From Pseudomonadota bacterium (GTDB taxonomy: Bacteria > Myxococcota_A > Polyangia > GCA-2747355), in contig JADJTL010000003.1 in NCBI GenBank assembly GCA_016711215.1, positions 124,001 to 188,000 on the forward strand: a stretch of 64,000 nucleotides of DNA. Direction: 5' to 3'. Of this stretch, positions 1 to 8,882 are shown one piece after another; the stretch's first letter is position 1; the number at the start of each line of letters is the position of its first letter. The position numbers were made by a program, and so were the translations under genes. The notes below the pieces were generated by a model. The model did no database searches. It was given only the letters and a program-made list of their open reading frames with translations, and was not told the DNA's origin.

Positions 1-2
1 TC

Positions 3-230
3 GAAAACCTGATCCTCGACTTCCAGGGCGACCTGACGCTCGACATGGTTCGCGACTACCTGCGCGACGACAACAGCCCGGAGGCTCGGGCCGTGCTTTC
101 GAAGCTCGTCGAGGAGCGGGGCGTCTCGGAGATGATGATCGTGCTGGCCGACTGCCTGCAGGAGTACCTGGCGACCGGGATCACCGGCGACGTTGTGGTC
201 AATCAGATCCGCACCTACGCCGAGTCCTAG
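3..230 (+). CDS. C-terminal fragment of an unknown protein (5' end outside window)
   Basis: The frame is already open at the left edge, so only the last 75 codons are present; the first internal ATG lies at 45 but upstream codons continue in frame. The fragment looks alpha-helical and acidic (LRDDNSPEARAVLSKLVEER) and ends with TAG at 228-230. I recognise no motif or family. Codon use is the same GC3-rich pattern as the neighbours, so it is very likely real coding sequence. Confidence 0.6.
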   Translation, partial: ENLILDFQGDLTLDMVRDYLRDDNSPEARAVLSKLVEERGVSEMMIVLADCLQEYLATGITGDVVVNQIRTYAES

Positions 231-241
231 CCGCGCCGCGT

Positions 242-1004
242 CGGCTCCACGCCGCCCCATGGCGCCTTCGGCTCGCGCTGCTGGCCGCCACCTGCGGCGC
301 CGCCTGCACCCGCGACGGCGGGGCCCCCTACGGTTTCGTTGAAGAAGCCCTGCGCTTCGAGCGCAGCGTTCCTGTCGCGGGCGCCAACGACGTGGCCATC
401 GACGGCCCCATCGACCTGTACTTCTCGTCGCCCGATCGCCGCGGAGGCCCTGCGCGAGCGCAGCGTCGGCCTGAGCAGTGGCCTGGTCTACAGCAGCGTC
501 AGGTTGGTCGTCGACTTGCTGGAGCGGCGGCTGCGCGCGCTGCCGGATGTGGTGCTGCGCCCCCACCTCGACTACCGGCTGACCGTGGGCACCGATCTGC
601 GTGCCCTCGACGGGCGCCAGCTCGCCGCGCCCGTGACCTTTACCTTCACCACCGGCAGCAGGCGCGAGCCGCGCGCGCCGGCGAAGCCCGCAGGCGGACT
701 GGCCGAGCTGCAGCCGCTCTGGTCGGCGCGCTGCGTCGACAGCTGCCACAGCGCGTCCGTCGCGCGCGCTAGACTCGACCTTTCGTCGGCGGCAGCGGCC
801 CTCCGTGACCTGCGCAACGTCGCCAGCGACCAGAGCGACCTGCTGCGGGTGGCGCCAGGCGACCACGCGCGCAGCTATTTGCTGCGCAAGCTGCTGCTGG
901 GCGCGCCGATTCGCGGCTTGCCGATGCCGCCCACAGGCCCTCCGTTGACCGACGAAGAGCTCCACGCGGTCGCCGCCTGGATCGACGGCGGGGCGCAGCC
1001 TTGA
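242..1004 (+). pseudogene. Frameshifted lipoprotein: Big_5 Ig-like domain plus CX3CH cytochrome-like domain
   Basis: Two frames must be joined to read one protein. In frame 2 (about 242-440) there is a lipoprotein-like signal (LALLAATCGAAC) and the start of a bacterial Ig-like Big_5 domain (VPVAGANDVAIDGPIDLYFS). From about 435 the homology continues in frame 3: LRPHLDYRLTVGTDLRALDG and PVTFTFTTG finish the Big_5 domain. A C-terminal domain follows with CVDSCH (CX3CH), LDLSS, VAPGDHARSYLLRKL, MPPTGPPLT and AAWIDGGA. That is the pattern of the cytochrome-c-like domain common on surface lipoproteins of Myxococcota and Planctomycetes. No clear ATG exists in frame 2, so the start is uncertain; the ATG at 259 is in another frame. 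The break near 435-445 is either a true frameshift or a sequencing error. Confidence 0.6.
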
Positions 1005-1103
1005 CCTCTGGGACGGCTCGCGCCAACGTGTTCGGCGCGCTCGCGGTCGAAGCGTGATCCTCCGGCTCGGCGATGGGGCCGCGGCGCGCGCTGAGGAGCA
1101 GCG

Positions 1104-1565
1104 ATGAAGATAGCCAAGGGTTTGAGGGTGACGCTCGAGTATCAGCTCGCCCGCGCGGACAGCCAGGAGATCATCGAGAGCTCGGCAGAGACCGGGCCGC
1201 TCGAATACGTGCACGGCGACGGCAGAATGCTGCCCGCGCTCGAGCGACGCATCGAGGGCCTCGTCGTCGGCGATGAGCGCAAGGGCGTCATTGCAGCGGC
1301 CGAGGCCTATGGCGCTGGCTCCTCGCTGCCGACGACGGCGCTCTCGCGCAGACACTTCCCGCCGGGCGCCACGCCGCAGGTTGGAGAACGCTTCGAGGCC
1401 AAGGACCCGCAGGGTCGGCCGGTGGCCTTCGTCGTGCTGGGCGTGGACGGGGAGCGCATCCAGGTGCGCTTTCTCCACCCGCTCGCCGAGCAGGACCTCT
1501 CCTACGCCTTGAAGATCCTGAAGATCGTCGACCCCAAGGTGCCGCCGCCACCGCCGCCGGGCTGA
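1104..1565 (+). CDS. FKBP-type peptidyl-prolyl cis-trans isomerase (SlyD-like)
   Basis: 153 aa. The N-terminal strand (KGLRVTLEYQL), the loop with PLEYVHGDGRMLPALERRIEGL and the insert-in-flap region of about residues 70-130 match the SlyD class of FKBP isomerases/chaperones, which speed prolyl bond rotation during folding. The usual G-x-x-x-LPALE segment is readable as GRMLPALERRIEG. There is no histidine-rich metal tail; the protein ends in a proline run (PPPPPP). A GAGG ribosome site sits 8-10 bases before the ATG. It is convergent with dprA, separated by a perfect GC-rich inverted repeat. Confidence 0.85.
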   Translation: MKIAKGLRVTLEYQLARADSQEIIESSAETGPLEYVHGDGRMLPALERRIEGLVVGDERKGVIAAAEAYGAGSSLPTTALSRRHFPPGATPQVGERFEAKDPQGRPVAFVVLGVDGERIQVRFLHPLAEQDLSYALKILKIVDPKVPPPPPPG

Positions 1566-1575
1566 GGCGAGTTCC

Positions 1576-1592
1576 GGCGCGACAGTCGCGCC
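1576..1592. terminator. GC-rich inverted repeat between convergent genes
   Basis: Eight-base arms GGCGCGAC and GTCGCGCC flank a single A; the tip would open to a small loop in RNA. It lies between the convergent FKBP and dprA stop codons. There is no T-run, so it could be a weak bidirectional terminator or a Rho-assisted stop. Confidence 0.45.
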
Positions 1593-1619
1593 TCTCGCCC
1601 GCCTCTGGGCCTCCTCTGC

Positions 1620-2498
1620 TCAACGCCTCGTCGGCGTAGCTGGGTCGACGAGGGCCTCGTAGCGCCCACCGGGCGCCAGGCTGACCCAGCCCTCGAGCTC
1701 GAGGCGCAGGAGCGCCATCGCTGCCCGCGCCGGCCCGATACCGGCGCGGTTCACCCAGTGGTCGAAGGGCGCCGCGATCGCCTCCTCCCGCAGCAGGGCG
1801 AGCAAACACCGCTGGTCGTCGTCGAGCAGCACCTCGGAGCGCACCACCGGTGAGGCCAGCGCTCCGGCCAGCAGAGCGGAGACCTGCGCCGCCGTCTCCA
1901 CCGCCACTGCGCCCCGCGCGATCAGCGCCCCGGTGCCCGGTGAGCCAGGCACGGCCGCCACGGAAACCCCGAGTTTTCGCGCCCAGGACGCAGTCTGAAG
2001 CGCGCCCGACGAGAGACCGGCCTCGACCACCACGACCACACGAGCCAGCACCGCGATCAGGGCATTGCGTTGGGGGAAGTGGCTGCGCCGCGGCGGCGTG
2101 CCCGCCGGGAAGGGACTCAAGAGCAGACCACCACCCTCGATGCAGCGCCGAAAGAGCGATCGATTGCGCTCGGGATAGGGGCAATCGATGCCATTGCCCA
2201 GCACCACGACGGTTCCCGCTCCCCCGCGCAAGCAGCCCTCATGCGCGGCCGCGTCGACGCCGATCGCCCCGCCCGAGACGACCGATACGCCACCAGCCGC
2301 CAAGTCCTCCGCCAACCGTGCCGCGGCGTCGACGCCCGCGCGCCGCGCCGCGCGCGCACCCACGATGGCGACGAGCTCACGCTCGAGCAGCGACGTGGCG
2401 CCACAGCTGAAGAGCGCCTCGGGGGGGCGCGGCAGGCGTGCTATGGCGGCCGGGTAGTGCGGATGGGAGCGGAGCAGGACAGCGGCGAGGAAGCGCAC
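1620..2498 (-). CDS. dprA: DprA/Smf-family DNA-processing protein
   Basis: 292 aa. DprA loads RecA onto incoming single-stranded DNA during natural transformation. The Rossmann-like fold shows ELVAIVGARAARRAGVDAAA (the GSR motif region, here GAR), VVSGGAIGVDAAAHEG and VVVLGNGIDCPYPERNRSLF. Further on are SPFPAGTPPRRSHFPQRN and the VVVVEAGLSSGALQTASWA segment. The last 65 residues form a winged-helix-like domain (CLLALLREE, ALLRLELEGWVSL). It is shorter than many DprA proteins because the N-terminal SAM-like domain is nearly absent. No other competence genes are nearby. Confidence 0.88.
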   Translation of the reverse strand: MRFLAAVLLRSHPHYPAAIARLPRPPEALFSCGATSLLERELVAIVGARAARRAGVDAAARLAEDLAAGGVSVVSGGAIGVDAAAHEGCLRGGAGTVVVLGNGIDCPYPERNRSLFRRCIEGGGLLLSPFPAGTPPRRSHFPQRNALIAVLARVVVVVEAGLSSGALQTASWARKLGVSVAAVPGSPGTGALIARGAVAVETAAQVSALLAGALASPVVRSEVLLDDDQRCLLALLREEAIAAPFDHWVNRAGIGPARAAMALLRLELEGWVSLAPGGRYEALVDPATPTRR

Positions 2499-2676
2499 GC
2501 GACCTTATCGGCGCCACGCCCTCGGGCGTTGCGCCGAAGGTCCGCCGCAGGAGCAGGGCACCATCGCTTCGACCGCTGACCCGCGAGAGGAAGTCGCGGG
2601 GGCGTTGGCGGGCGTGAGCCCCACGGGACTTTGAAGCGCGGCCGCTACCCGCGCGCCCAGCCGCCTGCGGTCGCCC

Positions 2677-3996
2677 TCAGTAGCCGCGGCGGAGGCGCAC
2701 GAGATCGCCTTCGCGCAGCTCACGCGTGGCACGCGTGACGATCCCAATCGAGGTCTCGTCGCGCGCCTCGATCACGGAGATCTCGGCCACGGTCTCCTCG
2801 GGGAAGACCTCGGTGTCGCGCTCGAAGTCCTGATACATGTTTCGTTGACCGTCGCCACGCCGCTGCACGAGGAAGCGGTTGCCCGGCTCCACATGCGCCT
2901 GTCGCCCGCGGTTGAGGAAGACCAGCTCGTCGGGCCCGATCATGGTCTTGGGCAGGAGATGGCCGACAATGCGACCCTCGAGGTTCTCCCGCGCCGGACG
3001 CGGCTCGAGCCGACGGAAGGTGCGGCGCAGCGGACCGACGAGCGCCCCGCGCTCGATGTTGGCGAGTACGTCGACGATCTCTGCTGTGGCGACGCCCGTC
3101 TTGGAGAGGCGCTTGACGCGCGCCTCGCCCAAGACCTCGACGACGTAGCCGACGATCCGGCCGCCATCGCGAAGCTCGCGCCGCCGCTCGAAGATCGTAT
3201 AGGCGGTACCAGGCTTGGGGCGAAACCCCTCGCCACCCGTCAAGTAGACCTCATCGTGCAGCGTGAGCATCGCCCGCTCCACCGCCGTCCCGGCGATGGT
3301 ACCAGCGGCGGCGAGTTGCACGGGATCGACGAAGGCGCGCTGGCGCACCAACTCGCTGCCGCCGCCGCGCCAGGCTCCGGCGGAACGGCGCACCGGCGTC
3401 GCCGTATCGTCGCCAACGCCACCCGCGGGCGCCAACCCGGGGCCAGCCTGGCCCCTCGCTCCCGGGGCCCGACCCTCGCCGAGCGCCACGCGCACCTGGT
3501 CTCCGGGATAGATCCAATGCGGATTGGTGATCGCCTTGTTCCGCGCCCAGAGCTGCGGCCAGGCGCTCGCGTCGCCCAGGTACTGCTCGCTGATGGAGGA
3601 AAGGCTTTCGCCGGCGCGCACGGTGTGGGTCTCGGGCAAGGCGCCGCTCGCCCGCGCGCGGTCAATCGCACCGCCGTAGAGCGCCGGATTCGTATCACCG
3701 ATGATCATGTCGCCGCCCGAGTAGCCGCCTGGCGACGCCTCGGCGCCCTCCCCCTCGCCCGCGCTCCCATCGCCCCTGCCCGCGCCGCCTGCAGCGGCCT
3801 CACCCGTCCCGCTCGGCGGCGTCGCAGCCCCCTGAAAGTCCAGCGGTGACTGCGGGTTGTCCGGCAAGGCCGGCTCGGATATCGCTTCACCGTCCCCCGC
3901 ACCGGCCTGCTGGGCAAAGACCTGCGCTGCGGGCCAGCTCAGCGCGAGCGCACTCGACATCACAAACGCTAGAGCCCCTCGTCTCACGGCGCTCAC
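2677..3996 (-). CDS. Secreted LysM-domain protein
   Basis: 439 aa with a Sec signal peptide (ALAFVMSSALALSWPAAQVFA) and a disordered G/A/E-rich stretch. One LysM domain follows at about residues 123-172 (HTVRAGESLSSISEQYLGD, then WARNKAITNPHWIYPGDQVRV). LysM domains bind N-acetylglucosamine in peptidoglycan. The remaining 260 residues resemble the beta-rich C-terminal part seen on LysM proteins of Myxococcota, function unknown. It starts 33 bases after the CpoB-like gene on the same strand, so both are probably co-transcribed and act in the periplasm or cell wall. Confidence 0.82.
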   Translation of the reverse strand: MSAVRRGALAFVMSSALALSWPAAQVFAQQAGAGDGEAISEPALPDNPQSPLDFQGAATPPSGTGEAAAGGAGRGDGSAGEGEGAEASPGGYSGGDMIIGDTNPALYGGAIDRARASGALPETHTVRAGESLSSISEQYLGDASAWPQLWARNKAITNPHWIYPGDQVRVALGEGRAPGARGQAGPGLAPAGGVGDDTATPVRRSAGAWRGGGSELVRQRAFVDPVQLAAAGTIAGTAVERAMLTLHDEVYLTGGEGFRPKPGTAYTIFERRRELRDGGRIVGYVVEVLGEARVKRLSKTGVATAEIVDVLANIERGALVGPLRRTFRRLEPRPARENLEGRIVGHLLPKTMIGPDELVFLNRGRQAHVEPGNRFLVQRRGDGQRNMYQDFERDTEVFPEETVAEISVIEARDETSIGIVTRATRELREGDLVRLRRGY

Positions 3997-4029
3997 CTCC
4001 GCTCTACACCACCGCCGGGCAGCGGTGCC

Positions 4030-5106
4030 TCAACGCAGCGCGGACAGCCTGCGGGCCGCCAACTGCGCCACTTCGCTCTGTGGATAGGTCTGCGTGACCT
4101 GCGTTAATACGACGCGGGCCTGCCGCTGGTCTCCCAGCGCCAGATAGCTATAGGCGAGCTTGAGCAAGGCGTCGGGGGCCTTGTTGCCGCCGGGGTACTG
4201 CGCGATCACTCGTCGAAAAACCTTCTGCGCTTCGGCGTGCAGCTTCTGGTCGTACAAGCACTCGCCGAGCCAGTAGAGGGCGTTGTCAGCGTAGGCGTGT
4301 TGGCCGTGCCGCCGCACGAACTCACGAAAGCCCAAGGCGGCCTTCGCCGGCTGGCCGGCACGGTAGCTGGCCAGCGCCCCTTGATAGAGGTGCATCGCCT
4401 CGCCATCCGACGTGCGCGCCGCCGCATGCACCACCGGGCGCCGCGCGACCGGCACCACGGGAAGGGTCTCGTCGACGGCGGCCAGGTTCATCGCCTCTCC
4501 CGGGTCGCGCGCCGCCTGGCCCCTCCCGGAGCCGCCCGCGCCGTGCAGTCGCAGCAGCGGCCGGGGCCCGCCGCGCAGCGCCGCGCCGCCGTAGGCCACC
4601 GCCTCGCTCGCCACCAGCGTCTCCGGTCGGCTCTCCGCGGAAGCGGTCGCCGCGCCGAAAGCCAAATCGTCCACCTCGGGGCTCGGATCGTCGAGGATCC
4701 TGCGCGTGTCACGCGCCGCCCCTCGATCGTCCGACGGGCCCGAGCGCGCGGCCGCTGCCCTCACCGGCGCGGCCGCCGGCGCTTGCTCGCCGTCACCGGG
4801 CCCATCGGCGGCCGCCGGCGCGCCGATGCGCACGACCGGCAGCCTTGGCGCGCCCTCTCCGACGGAGTCGCCGCCACGCCGCTGGAGCGCGACCCGCGTG
4901 GTGTCCAACATGTCCTCGAGCAGAAACACCCGCTGGTTGAGCTCCTCGACGCGATCGTCGCGCGCGCTCAGGCGGCCCTCGAACTCCGAAAGACGGCGGG
5001 CCAGGCGCCCCGCCTCGTCGGCACGCAGCGTCGCGCGCGCGGCGCAGCCCTGCGGCGCCAACGCGACGCCGACCAGCCACGCCACCACCGCGCCGCGCCC
5101 GTCCAT
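4030..5106 (-). CDS. CpoB/YbgF-like envelope protein with C-terminal TPR
   Basis: 358 aa from the ATG at 5106, chosen because it places a hydrophobic export signal first (AWLVGVALAPQGC, an imperfect lipobox) and has AGGGGCGGG upstream; an ATG at 5181 would add 25 charged residues. A coiled-coil follows (residues 35-75, RRLSEFEGRLSARDDRVEEL), then a low-complexity linker. The last 125 residues are TPR repeats typical of CpoB/YbgF (FVRRHGQHAYADNALYWLGE, FRRVIAQYPGGNKAPDALLK). In E. coli CpoB couples peptidoglycan synthesis with the Tol-Pal machine. The tol-pal genes are not in this window. Confidence 0.8.
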   Translation of the reverse strand: MDGRGAVVAWLVGVALAPQGCAARATLRADEAGRLARRLSEFEGRLSARDDRVEELNQRVFLLEDMLDTTRVALQRRGGDSVGEGAPRLPVVRIGAPAAADGPGDGEQAPAAAPVRAAAARSGPSDDRGAARDTRRILDDPSPEVDDLAFGAATASAESRPETLVASEAVAYGGAALRGGPRPLLRLHGAGGSGRGQAARDPGEAMNLAAVDETLPVVPVARRPVVHAAARTSDGEAMHLYQGALASYRAGQPAKAALGFREFVRRHGQHAYADNALYWLGECLYDQKLHAEAQKVFRRVIAQYPGGNKAPDALLKLAYSYLALGDQRQARVVLTQVTQTYPQSEVAQLAARRLSALR

Positions 5107-5340
5107 CACCACCCGCCCCTTTTTCGACCAAGCCGGCTCGACATCGTTTCGGCCGAGTTTCGGCCCGAGCCAGCTCGACATCGCTTCGCGCGGCCCTCAA
5201 GCTCGCCGGTCCGCCCACGGGCACCCGCACGGGCGCCCGCACGCGCACCCGCGCCAGGCCGCCGCATGAACGCCGCGCCCACCTGCTGATCGCGTGCTGA
5301 TCTGGCCGTCGAGCAACCGCCATTATAGGGTCGCAGGGCA

Positions 5341-5646
5341 ATGGCCACCAAGAAAGTCGCCAGCGGGCCCCGCGAGCAGCGCCAAGCCGCACCATCCTGG
5401 CACGGTCCAGCGGCTGATCCGGACGTGGAATGCTGGCGTTTCGCGCTTCCACGCGCCGAGATCGGCTACGTGCGCTCTTTGCTCGAGGCCTACGAGGGCC
5501 TGGCGCAGATGGACTCGGAGGCCGGCCGGGCCGAGATCCGCTGGACGGTGCCACGGAGTCGCTGCGCCGAGGCAAGGGCGCTCGCGCGGGCCCTGGCCGA
5601 GGAGGTGCATCTCGTCGCCGTCGGCGACGATCACGCGCTCGCGTAG
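5341..5646 (+). CDS. Small DUF4911-like protein
   Basis: 101 aa. The central part (RAEIGYVRSLLEAYEGLAQM, then IRWTVPRSRCAEARALARAL) looks like the small DUF4911 family of Deltaproteobacteria. That assignment is from memory of the family pattern and its function is unknown. An ATG with a CAGGG box starts it. Its stop overlaps the convergent hemC stop by 16 bases, which makes it a plausible but not certain gene. Confidence 0.55.
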   Translation: MATKKVASGPREQRQAAPSWHGPAADPDVECWRFALPRAEIGYVRSLLEAYEGLAQMDSEAGRAEIRWTVPRSRCAEARALARALAEEVHLVAVGDDHALA

Positions 5647-6554
5647 ACCTCGGCCAACACGGCCGCAGCACCCGCTGCCAGCAGGTCCTCGGCCAAGGCC
5701 TCGCCGAGCGCCTCACCCGCTGCCACCGGACCGCTGCGCTCCGCGCGAAAGATCGGCTGCCCCGTGGGGTGACCAACGAGCGCCGCGAGCCGCAGCTCGT
5801 GCGCACCGACCCGTGTGGCGTGCCCACCGATCGGCACCTGGCATCCGCCACCGAGACGGGCCAGCAACGCGCGCTCGGCGCGGACACAGCAGGCGGTGGC
5901 CTCGTCATGCAAGGGTCGCAGGAGCGCCACGGTCGCTGCGTCGTCGCAGCGGGTCTCGATCCCGAGCGCGCCCTGACCGATCGCCGGCAACCACGGCGGA
6001 TCGAGGCACTCGGCGATGCGCGCGCCGAAGCCGAGCCGCTTGAGGCCCGCCGCCGCCAAGACAATGGCGTCGAAGGCGCCTTCGTCGAGACGGCGCAGGC
6101 GCGTGTCGACATTGCCGCGCAGCAGCGCAATCGTCAGGTCAGGGCGGGCCGCGAGGAGCTGGCAGCGACGGCGCAGACTCGCCGTGCCGACCCGCGCGCC
6201 CTCGGGCAGCGCGGCCAGGCCACCGTGCCGCGAGACGATCGCGTCGCGCGGATCCTCGCGCGTCGGAATCGCCGTCAGCTCGAGCCCCGCCGGAAGCGTC
6301 GCGGGCACATCCTTGATCGAGTGCACGGCGAGGTCGACCTCGCGACGGAGCAAGGCGTCCTCCAGCTCCTTGACGAAGAGACCTTTGCCGCCGACCTGCG
6401 CCAGCGGGACGTCGAGCAGCTTGTCGCCCTGGGTCTTGATCACCTGAAGCCGCACCTCGAGCCCAGGGCGCAGCGCGCGCAGCCGGTCGGCGATATGCCG
6501 CGCCTGCCACAACGCCAGCGCGCTCCCCCGCGTGCCAATCACCACCGCGTTCAC
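5631..6554 (-). CDS. hemC: Porphobilinogen deaminase (hydroxymethylbilane synthase)
   Basis: 307 aa. It condenses four porphobilinogens to hydroxymethylbilane in cytosolic heme synthesis. Visible motifs: IGTRGSALALWQA, VGGKGLFVKELEDALL, DLAVHSIKDVPATLP, GTASLRRRCQL, LRGNVDTRLRRLD, and the cofactor-attachment cysteine in LGGGCQVPIGG. The GTG start overlaps the hemA stop as GTGA, which implies translational coupling in hemX-hemA-hemC. Length is normal for the family. Confidence 0.97.
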   Translation of the reverse strand: MNAVVIGTRGSALALWQARHIADRLRALRPGLEVRLQVIKTQGDKLLDVPLAQVGGKGLFVKELEDALLRREVDLAVHSIKDVPATLPAGLELTAIPTREDPRDAIVSRHGGLAALPEGARVGTASLRRRCQLLAARPDLTIALLRGNVDTRLRRLDEGAFDAIVLAAAGLKRLGFGARIAECLDPPWLPAIGQGALGIETRCDDAATVALLRPLHDEATACCVRAERALLARLGGGCQVPIGGHATRVGAHELRLAALVGHPTGQPIFRAERSGPVAAGEALGEALAEDLLAAGAAAVLAEVYASA

Positions 6555-7933
6555 TTGCGCTCCTCCTCCTCGCCAGGCTCGCCCGCCCCGGGCGCGGGTG
6601 GCGCGGCCTCGACCAACGCCGGCTCCAGCGGCTCGCCGAGCGCCGGCTCCGGCTGCTCGCCGAGCGCCGGCTCCGGCAAGCCGAACAACTGCCGCGTGGC
6701 TGTCGGCAGCGGCACCCCGTTGGCTGCCGCAGCGTACTGTTTCAACGCGGTCGTCGGCACGTGGAGCAGCTTGTTGACGATCGCGTTGGCCAGACGGTCG
6801 AGGGCCACCCGCTGCTCCTCGCGCTCGAGCTGGAGCTGCCGCGCGGCGCGCTGCGCCTCGGCGCTGACCACCGCGCTGAACTGCGCCCTCAGCTGCTTGA
6901 TCAAGGGCACCACGTCCTGGTGGCGCAGCCAGGTATCGAAGCCCTCGAGCTCGCCCTCGACGATGCGCTCGGCGACCTTCGCCTCGCGCCGCCGCGCCTG
7001 CAGGTTCGCCGCGAGCGCCTGCTCGAGATCGTCGACGTCGAAGAGGTAGAGATTGGGCAGCGAGCGCGCCTTGGGGTCGACGTCCCGCGGCACGGCGATA
7101 TCAACCACCAGCAGCGAACGGGAGCGCCGCTGCCGCATCACGCCCGCGAGCAACTCGCGATCGATCAGGGGCTGCGGGCTGCCGGTCGAGCTGATCACCA
7201 TGTCGGCCCACTCCAGCTGATGCGCGAGCGTCTCGAGGCCGACGGCCTCGCCGCCGAGGCGCCGCGCCAGCTCCTGGGCGCGCTCGAGGCTGCGGTTGGC
7301 GACGCGGATCCGCGTCGCGCCCTGCGCCACGAGATGCGTCACCGCGAGCTCTGCCATCTCACCGGCTCCGACCACCAGCACGGTGAGGTCGACGAGGTCG
7401 GCGAAGATCCGACCCGCCAGGTCGACGGCGACCGAGCTGACCGAAGCCGGATGGCGCGCGATCTCGGTCTCCGTGCGCACGCGCTTGCTGATCGCGAACG
7501 ATCGCTCCATGCAGCGGCCGAGCCGCGAGCCGACGGCGCCGCACTCGCGCGCCCAGGCGAAGGCCTGCTTGACCTGCCCCATGATCTGGGCCTCGCCGAC
7601 GACCATCGCGTCGAGGCTCGCGGTGACCCGAAAGATGTGCCCCAGCGCCTCGCCGCCCCAGCGGTAGTAGAGCGCGCCGTCGAGCTCCTCCGCGGTGACG
7701 CGACGTTGGCGCGCGAAGAGCTCACGCACGGTCTGCTCGGCCCGCGCCGGATCTTCGCTGACCAGGTAGAACTCGACGCGATTGCAGGTGCTGAGCAGCA
7801 TCGCCTCTGCCACCGTCGGCGCGGCGCAGAGTTCGCGCAGCACGCCGGGGATCTCCGCCGGGGCAAAGGCCAAGCGCTCGCGCAACTGCAGCGGTGCCGT
7901 ACGAAAGCTCAGACCCACGACACCGAAGGTCAT
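6551..7933 (-). CDS. hemA: Glutamyl-tRNA reductase with P/E-rich C-terminal tail
   Basis: 460 aa from the ATG at 7933, which overlaps the hemX stop by four bases. HemA reduces glutamyl-tRNA(Glu) to glutamate-1-semialdehyde, the first committed step of C5 heme synthesis. It has the catalytic cysteine in LLSTCNRVEFYLV, the VVGEAQIMGQVKQAF and SVAVDLA segments, an NADPH fold (VLVVGAGEMAELA) and the C-terminal dimerisation helix. After about residue 420 comes an unusual low-complexity tail with three near repeats of EPALGE. A much longer upstream frame exists but overlaps hemX and is not needed. Confidence 0.96.
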   Translation of the reverse strand: MTFGVVGLSFRTAPLQLRERLAFAPAEIPGVLRELCAAPTVAEAMLLSTCNRVEFYLVSEDPARAEQTVRELFARQRRVTAEELDGALYYRWGGEALGHIFRVTASLDAMVVGEAQIMGQVKQAFAWARECGAVGSRLGRCMERSFAISKRVRTETEIARHPASVSSVAVDLAGRIFADLVDLTVLVVGAGEMAELAVTHLVAQGATRIRVANRSLERAQELARRLGGEAVGLETLAHQLEWADMVISSTGSPQPLIDRELLAGVMRQRRSRSLLVVDIAVPRDVDPKARSLPNLYLFDVDDLEQALAANLQARRREAKVAERIVEGELEGFDTWLRHQDVVPLIKQLRAQFSAVVSAEAQRAARQLQLEREEQRVALDRLANAIVNKLLHVPTTALKQYAAAANGVPLPTATRQLFGLPEPALGEQPEPALGEPLEPALVEAAPPAPGAGEPGEEEERK

Positions 7934-8733
7934 CCCGCGAGCATCCGACGACCCACGTAGATCCAGAGCACCAGCACGGTCGCCGCGAAGCCGACCACCG
8001 TCAGCAGCGCGGCACGCCGTGCGCTGATGCTCATCGTCCAACGCGCGACGAGCAGCGCGGCGAAGACGATCCAGACGACGCCCGCCAGCAGGTGTTCCGG
8101 GCGCACACCGTGGGTCGGTCTCAGCTGCACCACCCACAGCACCCCGCTGACCAGGGCGAGTGTGAAGACCGGGAAACCGGCAGCGATCAGGACGCGGCCC
8201 AGGTGGTCGAGCGTGGCCAGCGGCGGCGTGCGCCGGTAGAGCGGTCCGAGGCGATTGTGCCGCAGCGCCCGGTCTTGCAGCAGGTAGACCGCCGCCACCG
8301 CACCAGCCAGCGCAAAGGCCACCACGCCGAAGGCGACCAGCGTGAGATGGAGCTTGCCCAGCAGCGCCAGGCCTTGCGGCCCGAGCGGCGGCGGCGCGCC
8401 ACGCGGCGTCAGGCGACTGCCCGAGAGCAGCGCGAGCGCGAGCGGGCCGACGAGCAGACCGAGGACGTCGATGCGCCACGCCAGGGTCATCGCCAGGTAG
8501 GCCGCAACGAGCAGCCAGGCCGTCAGATGAAGCGCCCCAGCCACGTCGCGCAGCGGATGGAGCCCTTGCAAGCAAAGCGCACCCGTCGTCAGGGTCTGGG
8601 CCACGAGCCCTGCGCCGAAGACCGACCGGCCCGCCAACGTCAGCGTCCGACTGCGCGCGTCGCCGCGCGAGACCACGCGCAGCAACACCAGCACGCTCGC
8701 GGCGCCATAGAGGCCCAGGGTGACGTAGAACAT
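7930..8733 (-). CDS. HemX/CcsA-type membrane protein
   Basis: 267 aa from the ATG at 8733 (MFYVTLGLYGAASV). It is a polytopic membrane protein of about eight helices of the cytochrome c assembly (CcsA/HemX/CcmC) superfamily: LLGKLHLTLVAFGVVAFALA and ISARRAALLTVVGFAATVLV are typical segments. HemX proteins next to hemA are thought to influence glutamyl-tRNA reductase level; CcsA relatives handle heme for cytochrome c. It is the first gene of the hemX-hemA-hemC operon, with a good promoter at 8854-8882. Whether it regulates HemA or serves cytochrome maturation cannot be told from sequence. Confidence 0.82.
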   Translation of the reverse strand: MFYVTLGLYGAASVLVLLRVVSRGDARSRTLTLAGRSVFGAGLVAQTLTTGALCLQGLHPLRDVAGALHLTAWLLVAAYLAMTLAWRIDVLGLLVGPLALALLSGSRLTPRGAPPPLGPQGLALLGKLHLTLVAFGVVAFALAGAVAAVYLLQDRALRHNRLGPLYRRTPPLATLDHLGRVLIAAGFPVFTLALVSGVLWVVQLRPTHGVRPEHLLAGVVWIVFAALLVARWTMSISARRAALLTVVGFAATVLVLWIYVGRRMLAG

Positions 8734-8853
8734 AATGGGCACCACCGTCGGCACGCGCCGGACCGGCGCGGCAGCGGGCCGCACGAGTCCACGGTCACCG
8801 GCATGCCGCACCTGCGATACGGGCCCCGCGGGCGACCGTGCGCGCGCGAGCGG

Positions 8854-8882
8854 ATACTACGGGGCGGCGGCTGCTGCTGCAA
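8854..8882 (-). promoter_or_regulatory. Promoter of the hemX-hemA-hemC operon
   Basis: Reading the minus strand: TTGCAG, a 17-base spacer, then TAGTAT. This is a good sigma70-type match with ideal spacing. Transcription would start near 8847 and give a leader of about 115 nt before hemX. Confidence 0.6.

Noticed and set aside
7934..8575. Long N-terminal extension of HemA
   Set aside because: The frame stays open through hemX by chance; family length, the MTFGVVGLSFRTAPL start and the ATGA overlap with hemX fix the start at 7933.
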